A model generated the notes under the pieces. It was not told where the DNA came from. It searched no databases and was given only the letters and a program-made list of their open reading frames with translations. From assembly GCA_001414345.1 (NCBI GenBank), contig LLCB01000006.1, forward strand, positions 186,001 through 250,000: a DNA stretch of 64,000 nt, written 5' to 3'. The position numbers and the translations under genes are program-made. Each line of letters begins with the position of its first letter. Within the stretch, counting starts at the first letter, position 1. The DNA comes from Hymenoscyphus infarciens. Taxonomy: Eukaryota > Ascomycota > Leotiomycetes > Helotiales > Helotiaceae. Positions 59,458-64,000 of this stretch are shown here, piece by piece.

Positions 59458-62195
59458 TGGGCGGGTCGATTTCATTGGGTTTGGATTTCATGATTCATGT
59501 TGGCGTTCTCTTGGGGGATTTTGTGTTGGTTTGGAATTTTTGTTTGGCGAGATACCCCTTGAAGCAAGTAGAGCAAAAGTCTGTTGATCCCATAGACCCA
59601 GTGGTCGTATTTAGCTTTGGATATGGTGTCATTTCGGTTTGGTTGTATGTTGAAGCTGAAAGTACAGTTCCTGTGCATATAAGCCTCTACCGGGGTTCCT
59701 AACCTAGAGAGATGGATAAAGTTATCTATATATCGTCTCCTAGATTACTTCTTATATGCAATTGAAAGTTCAATTGCATCTCCGATATCTCTTCTCTCTG
59801 CTCAAAATATCAGTCCGCTCTCCATTACTTCAAGCTGAGAAATATAGTCACACTGCAAGGCCCATTTTCATTTCGTTGGGGGGGGGGGGGGGTACAATTT
59901 CACCAGTACTCAGTAGCACCTAGACACACGAGCTTTTGCCCCTCTCTTGCTTCACTTGGAACGCAAGCCTAGAGTGCGTCGACAAATTTCAAGAATATAA
60001 AATTAGAGACAATCTGACACCATGAAAAATCTATTCATAGTCAATGAGTTAGTCGAGTTAACAGCCTCCAATCCTCTCCTCTAGACTACTTCGGCACAGG
60101 GGGCTGCAGGAACTTTTACGCTAGGCACGGGCTTTTCTGCCTGGGTTTAGTACTATGGGTGGGGGGTTTATATGAATGAAGAGTGTTCGGGGTGTTTTGT
60201 TGTCAAGTTTGTTGCTGTTGTCGGATTTGTAAGTTGCTCGTGTTTGTTTAGGAGGGTGGACTACGAAAAGACTCGTCTTTGCTTCTTAGAGACTTGGTAG
60301 GTAAGGAGGTAGTTAGGAACTTGAAGCTTGCTTCCTTCTGTCGTCCTACGTGTTAAAAATCAAATACTCTTGAGTAACACTTTACTTCTTAGACGGTTCC
60401 TTGTCTTGGGCCTTTCATAGAGAAGGCCGAGCCACCCCTAAATTCATGGGAAAGGGACTTTTTCTTGTTTCTGTGGTTTTCGGGTTAACGAAACAAGAGT
60501 CTGCTATTCTTTCATTATAGAGCTTTCAGGTTAGTAGATATCGATACGTTGCAATACTTATTGAGCGGTGGGTTTCTAGGTGGCGCGGTTAAAGTAGTAA
60601 TTTTAAATGATTTAGGGTAGGAAAAGAGTATGCGTCCCAAGTACATGGGCTTCTCATATAGGCACTTCTATGCCAGGTCAAAAAATGCATCAGTCACTTT
60701 CAAGGCAACCTGTCAAAGAACTCTATTGGGGTATAAATAGGCGGGGTATTGCTACTAGTAACTCGTCCATACAATCGCAACACCCCAGTATTTAAGATTT
60801 TGTGGAGAGATGAGCCTCGGAGATTGAATTCCATCCTAGGATACTACTTAGGGGGGTTTTCACGCTCTGGAAGCTATACCTTTTCTTGGCGACTACTGTG
60901 GCTCTTCTGCTATATGTTTGATCTAAATTAAGAAGCTAGAGCGAGGAATTTGCTGTCGATTATATTGTTATTGTCGAAATTCATTCGTTTTTACCTAAGC
61001 GGGGAACTTTGTTTTATAGGTTGTATTAAGTCTACTTTCTTTTGATGGTCACTAGTTGGTGATTGTTTTGTCTAGGGTATGGTGGATGTGGTTGCGTTGC
61101 TAATCTAAGTGGTGCAGTTTGCGGTTCGTATTGTGGATAAAAGTGTGTCTGGGAGGAAAGGGTTTGAAAGTGAGACAGAGAGTTTTTATAAATAGTTCTC
61201 AGAGGGGTGGTTGACAATTTGAGCTACCTTATTACGTGGTGGTGAATGGAAACTTGGGTCTTGCTTTATTCTATTATTCTTGTTTAGTAATGATTTATGT
61301 TTACTTGGGGATATAAGGATTTCTTTTTACCAGAGCATCCCAACGCTGAGCTGAAGAGTTGGACCCACGGACTGCACTTCTCTAGCAAAGCACTTCTCCT
61401 CACGCGAGATGTTATGCTTTATAATTTCTCTTAGCAATTTATCTTAGCAACTACTATCTTAGCTCTCCATTTAAGTGGTTAGTCTTTTTTAAGGGTATCT
61501 AGTGAGGCTTTTGCTATCCATTTTCGCATTATTGTCGGAAAACCAACTTTGTTCATATAGTTTCGTAGAAACGAACTGTTTGATTCCGCTCAAGACACTT
61601 GCATGGATTCTGGCCTATGACCCAATCACGGGTGTACTGCTTGGAATTAGCTTATGGCTGTTCTCCAGACCCCAATGTCGCAAAATCCCCATTTCTTTTT
61701 TCTAGTTTCTAGTATATACACTCTCCTATTCCTTAAAGATTTTATATAGAGTTCATATGGTGCTTTGCCTGAGAGCTTATTGGGCTGCGATATTCTATAG
61801 TATGATATACTCTAATCTAAGTAGTTTTCTATCTTAAATTACTAATCTTTATACCAAGGAACCCATTTTACAAGCACTCGACAAAGCCTGGAAACAAATT
61901 GAAATTGAATGTCAATGGCTGTGCCTCACTACACTACTCAAAAAAGGTCTAAACGCTTATATAAAGACACTTCGCACCTCAGCCAACTAAATCAAAGAAT
62001 AAATGGCCCACCCACTACATTCCCACCAAAATCCTTCCGTTTTTTATCTATTGTTTTCACTCTGATGCGAATTTCCGTTGTCTTGGAGGTCGAGATTCAG
62101 ATAAGAATCACACTCATTCTTTCTCTTTTCACCCTACTTCGTGGTCTTCTTTACCTTGACAGAAGGGCTACTCGGAGCGGAACTAGTATCCACAC
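59458..62195. other. Gene-poor region with no supported gene
   Basis: About 2.7 kb. It starts with the downstream side of the glycosyltransferase gene. A 15-base G tract lies at 59878-59892. A reverse-oriented word related to the ttcgacagcaa motif of the 9-12 kb region lies at about 60,947-60,960. Open frames are short and lack motifs or splice-supported extension. Confidence 0.4.
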
Positions 62196-62957
62196 CAGTG
62201 TGGTCGATAGTATTTAGAATATTGTACCACCACGATATATTGTTGGAAACCCACTTTAATACGTACTATTTATACTAGTTAAATGCTACGATATCTAATA
62301 ATATTATCCTTTATATTGTTGGTATTTTAATCGATATTATGATAATATTGTGGTGTTGCTAAGCTATAATATTTAAGCTTTTTACCCTGGATTTTACCCT
62401 ACTTCTTTTTAGCCTTTTATTTTAGCTTTATATAACATAACGTATAATATAAAAAATATATAGCTGAATAGCTAGAATTATAGATCTATTTAAATAGAGT
62501 ATTTTAAAAAAAGAATTATATAAATAGCTCTTAAATTAACCTAAATATTATAAGGTTAAAAAGGTAGCCTATACGAGATGAAAAAATCTCTTAACACTAA
62601 GTACTAATTCGACGACAACAACGTTAGATTACTAGCTAGAATATAATAAACTAGTATATTAAATTCTACTAAGTTTTACCCTTTAATTATAGGCAAATAT
62701 TAACTAAATCGATGAATAAAAATTATTTTAGTCTAATAAGTAAGTAATAAAAGAGTATATAGAAAAAGTATAAATAGCCTCATTTTGAGAAAAAGTGGGT
62801 TTTAGCGCTTACAAGTTATTAAAAGATATACCGTATAATATTACGATATTACGATCGTATTATAGCGTATTTGGATACGTACTACTAGGATATCATAATA
62901 ATATATTAATCTAAAATACTGCAGTATTTTATCACGATAATACTATCGACCACACTG
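62196..62957. mobile_element. hAT-type MITE with 8-bp target duplication
   Basis: Perfect 19-bp terminal inverted repeats CAGTGTGGTCGATAGTATT (62196-62214 and the complement at 62939-62957) are flanked by an exact 8-bp direct repeat ATCCACAC (62188-62195 and 62958-62965). CAGTG ends and an 8-bp duplication are the hallmark of the hAT superfamily. The 762-bp element is AT-rich with no transposase frame, hence non-autonomous and probably RIP-affected. Confidence 0.9.
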
Positions 62958-62965
62958 ATCCACAC

Positions 62966-63609
62966 TTCCGCATTTCTCCTCCTCAAGCTTTTCATAGCAG
63001 CAATGCTGTCAAAGTTGAATCAGAGTTTGAGCTTTATGTAATATGTATTATTTCCTTTCAAGTAGGGCTTTAATAAGGTGGTTGTTATGTAATTAATTAT
63101 TTTAGTAGCAAAGCCAAGGTAGCATGCTGTTGGTAACAACTAAACAAATCGCAATGAACCCATAATCCATTTTTCACTGTAACTCTTACAGCTGGAAACT
63201 TCAAACTTGATATATGAAAAGAACCATCATAAGCTTAACTATTAAGATAGATTGACGTTTTAGTTCTATGTTTTTATCACCAAAAAAATAGGTTAGCTAC
63301 ACATCTATCACCAACTTGCTAGAAAAGGTGTTACTTGATATAATTCTCGGCGAGGACTAGTAACTAAACCTTTTGCTCTCCCTCTAGCTTGTTCATCTCA
63401 CCAACGTCCGGTTTCAATAAATATTCCTTCAATAATTAACTTATGTTACTTCACTTATCAATTACAACATAAACTATAAGAGCTGGCTACCGCAATCGTT
63501 ATCAAGTTCTTTTTAGAACTAAACTTTTCAAGATAGCTATATAGTATAATAAAGGATAAACCAGAAACAATTACAACCCTATCAACGAGTCGACTATTCG
63601 TTTCTTATA
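62966..63609. other. Intergenic, no supported gene
   Basis: AT-rich sequence between two transposons. Nothing coding or structural was seen. Confidence 0.45.
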
Positions 63610-64000
63610 TAGTAAGTTACGAGTTAAGCTTTTCTTTTAATAATATTTTATAAACTCTATGTTTAATAAGAGCTCTAATCTCTCTTTCTTACTCTATAAA
63701 CTTTTTAAGAAGAAAACAGATACTTAGATATATGTCTAAATTTTTAGGTCTTAGTAGAACTTTATAAGAGGATAAAAAATTTCTTATAAAAGAGGGTTTT
63801 CTAAGCATAAGTTTATTCTTATTATACTTACTTAGATATAGTAATAAATAGAGAGAATATATAAGAAGATATAGCAGTTCTTTCTAGCTAGGTATTATAA
63901 CTTAAAGAGTACTTTAGTTTTCTATTTTCTAAAATAAATAAGGAAAAAACCTAGGAAGAAAAAAGCACGGTTTGTAAAATATTATTGAAAGGAAAGCTTA
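63610..64000. mobile_element. Second copy of the 507-bp MITE, cut by the window end
   Basis: It starts after a TA with TAGTAAGTTACGAGTTAAGC, matching the CAGTGAGTTGCGAGTTAAGC end of the element at 35352-35858 apart from transitions. The body aligns in inverse orientation through ctagctaggt, ttattatacttactt and tttctattttct blocks. The last bases (gaaaggaaagctta) correspond to the opposite terminus, so nearly the whole copy is inside the window. It is considerably diverged. Confidence 0.75.

Noticed and set aside
61909..62217. 102-codon frame running into the hAT-like element
   Set aside because: Its end lies inside the transposon terminus; no motif supports a gene.
1..64000. tRNA, rRNA and other noncoding RNA genes
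   Set aside because: I scanned for tRNA B-box-like words with a paired A-box and for rRNA-like stretches and found none convincing; a covariance search was not possible.

Overview
The window looks like nuclear DNA of a filamentous ascomycete (Pezizomycotina; a leotiomycete is my best guess, at low confidence). Genes carry short spliceosomal introns of about 45-125 nt with GT-AG ends and CTRAC/CTGAC-like branch sites. Marker genes are typically fungal: ATG26-type sterol glucosyltransferase, LRO1, Sec39, a Zn2Cys6 factor. Blocks of extremely AT- and TA-rich, stop-riddled sequence look like transposons mutated by RIP (repeat-induced point mutation).

Layout. 0.6-5.3 kb: LRO1-type phospholipid:diacylglycerol acyltransferase and a GH47 alpha-mannosidase, both on the minus strand. 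5.3-13.1 kb: gene-poor, with one unrecognised two-exon gene (7789-8506), a diverged direct duplication and an inverted-repeat element. 13.1-17.6 kb: five-exon ATG26-type sterol 3-beta-glucosyltransferase (minus). 21.0-23.8 kb: four-exon RNA polymerase II CTD phosphatase FCP1 (plus). 25.8-28.6 kb: Hsp70-like ATPase gene (minus) carrying a frameshift and a broken splice acceptor. 29.2-31.3 kb: unrecognised coiled-coil protein (plus). 32.4-33.5 kb: single-pass Ser/Thr-rich membrane protein. 34.2-35.35 kb: remnant of a STAND/NB-ARC-like NTPase, cut off by a 507-bp MITE. 35.87-42.77 kb: a 6.9-kb AT-rich element with long terminal inverted repeats and decayed reading frames, one resembling a fungal integrase-type transposase. 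43.5-47.5 kb: a Zn2Cys6 transcription factor and an MFS monocarboxylate-type transporter, divergently transcribed from one short promoter that holds a perfect 20-bp palindrome centred on CCGCGG. 48.1-50.6 kb: unrecognised fungal protein (minus). 52.0-55.7 kb: divergent pair of a complex I NDUFS5-like twin-CX9C subunit (minus) and Sec39 (plus). 55.97-58.06 kb: RIP-mutated Tc1/mariner element. 58.2-59.5 kb: GT8/GNT1-like glycosyltransferase. 59.5-64 kb: gene-poor, with a hAT-like MITE bearing an 8-bp target duplication and, at the window end, a second diverged copy of the 507-bp MITE.

The conserved genes have unrelated housekeeping roles (lipid storage, glycan trimming, sterol glucosylation, transcription, ER-Golgi trafficking, respiration). 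The only likely functional pair is the transcription factor with its divergent transporter. The 25-43 kb interval is the accessory part: decaying Hsp70-like and STAND genes next to nested transposons. All introns were placed by eye from splice consensus plus reading-frame and family continuity. No database search was possible.
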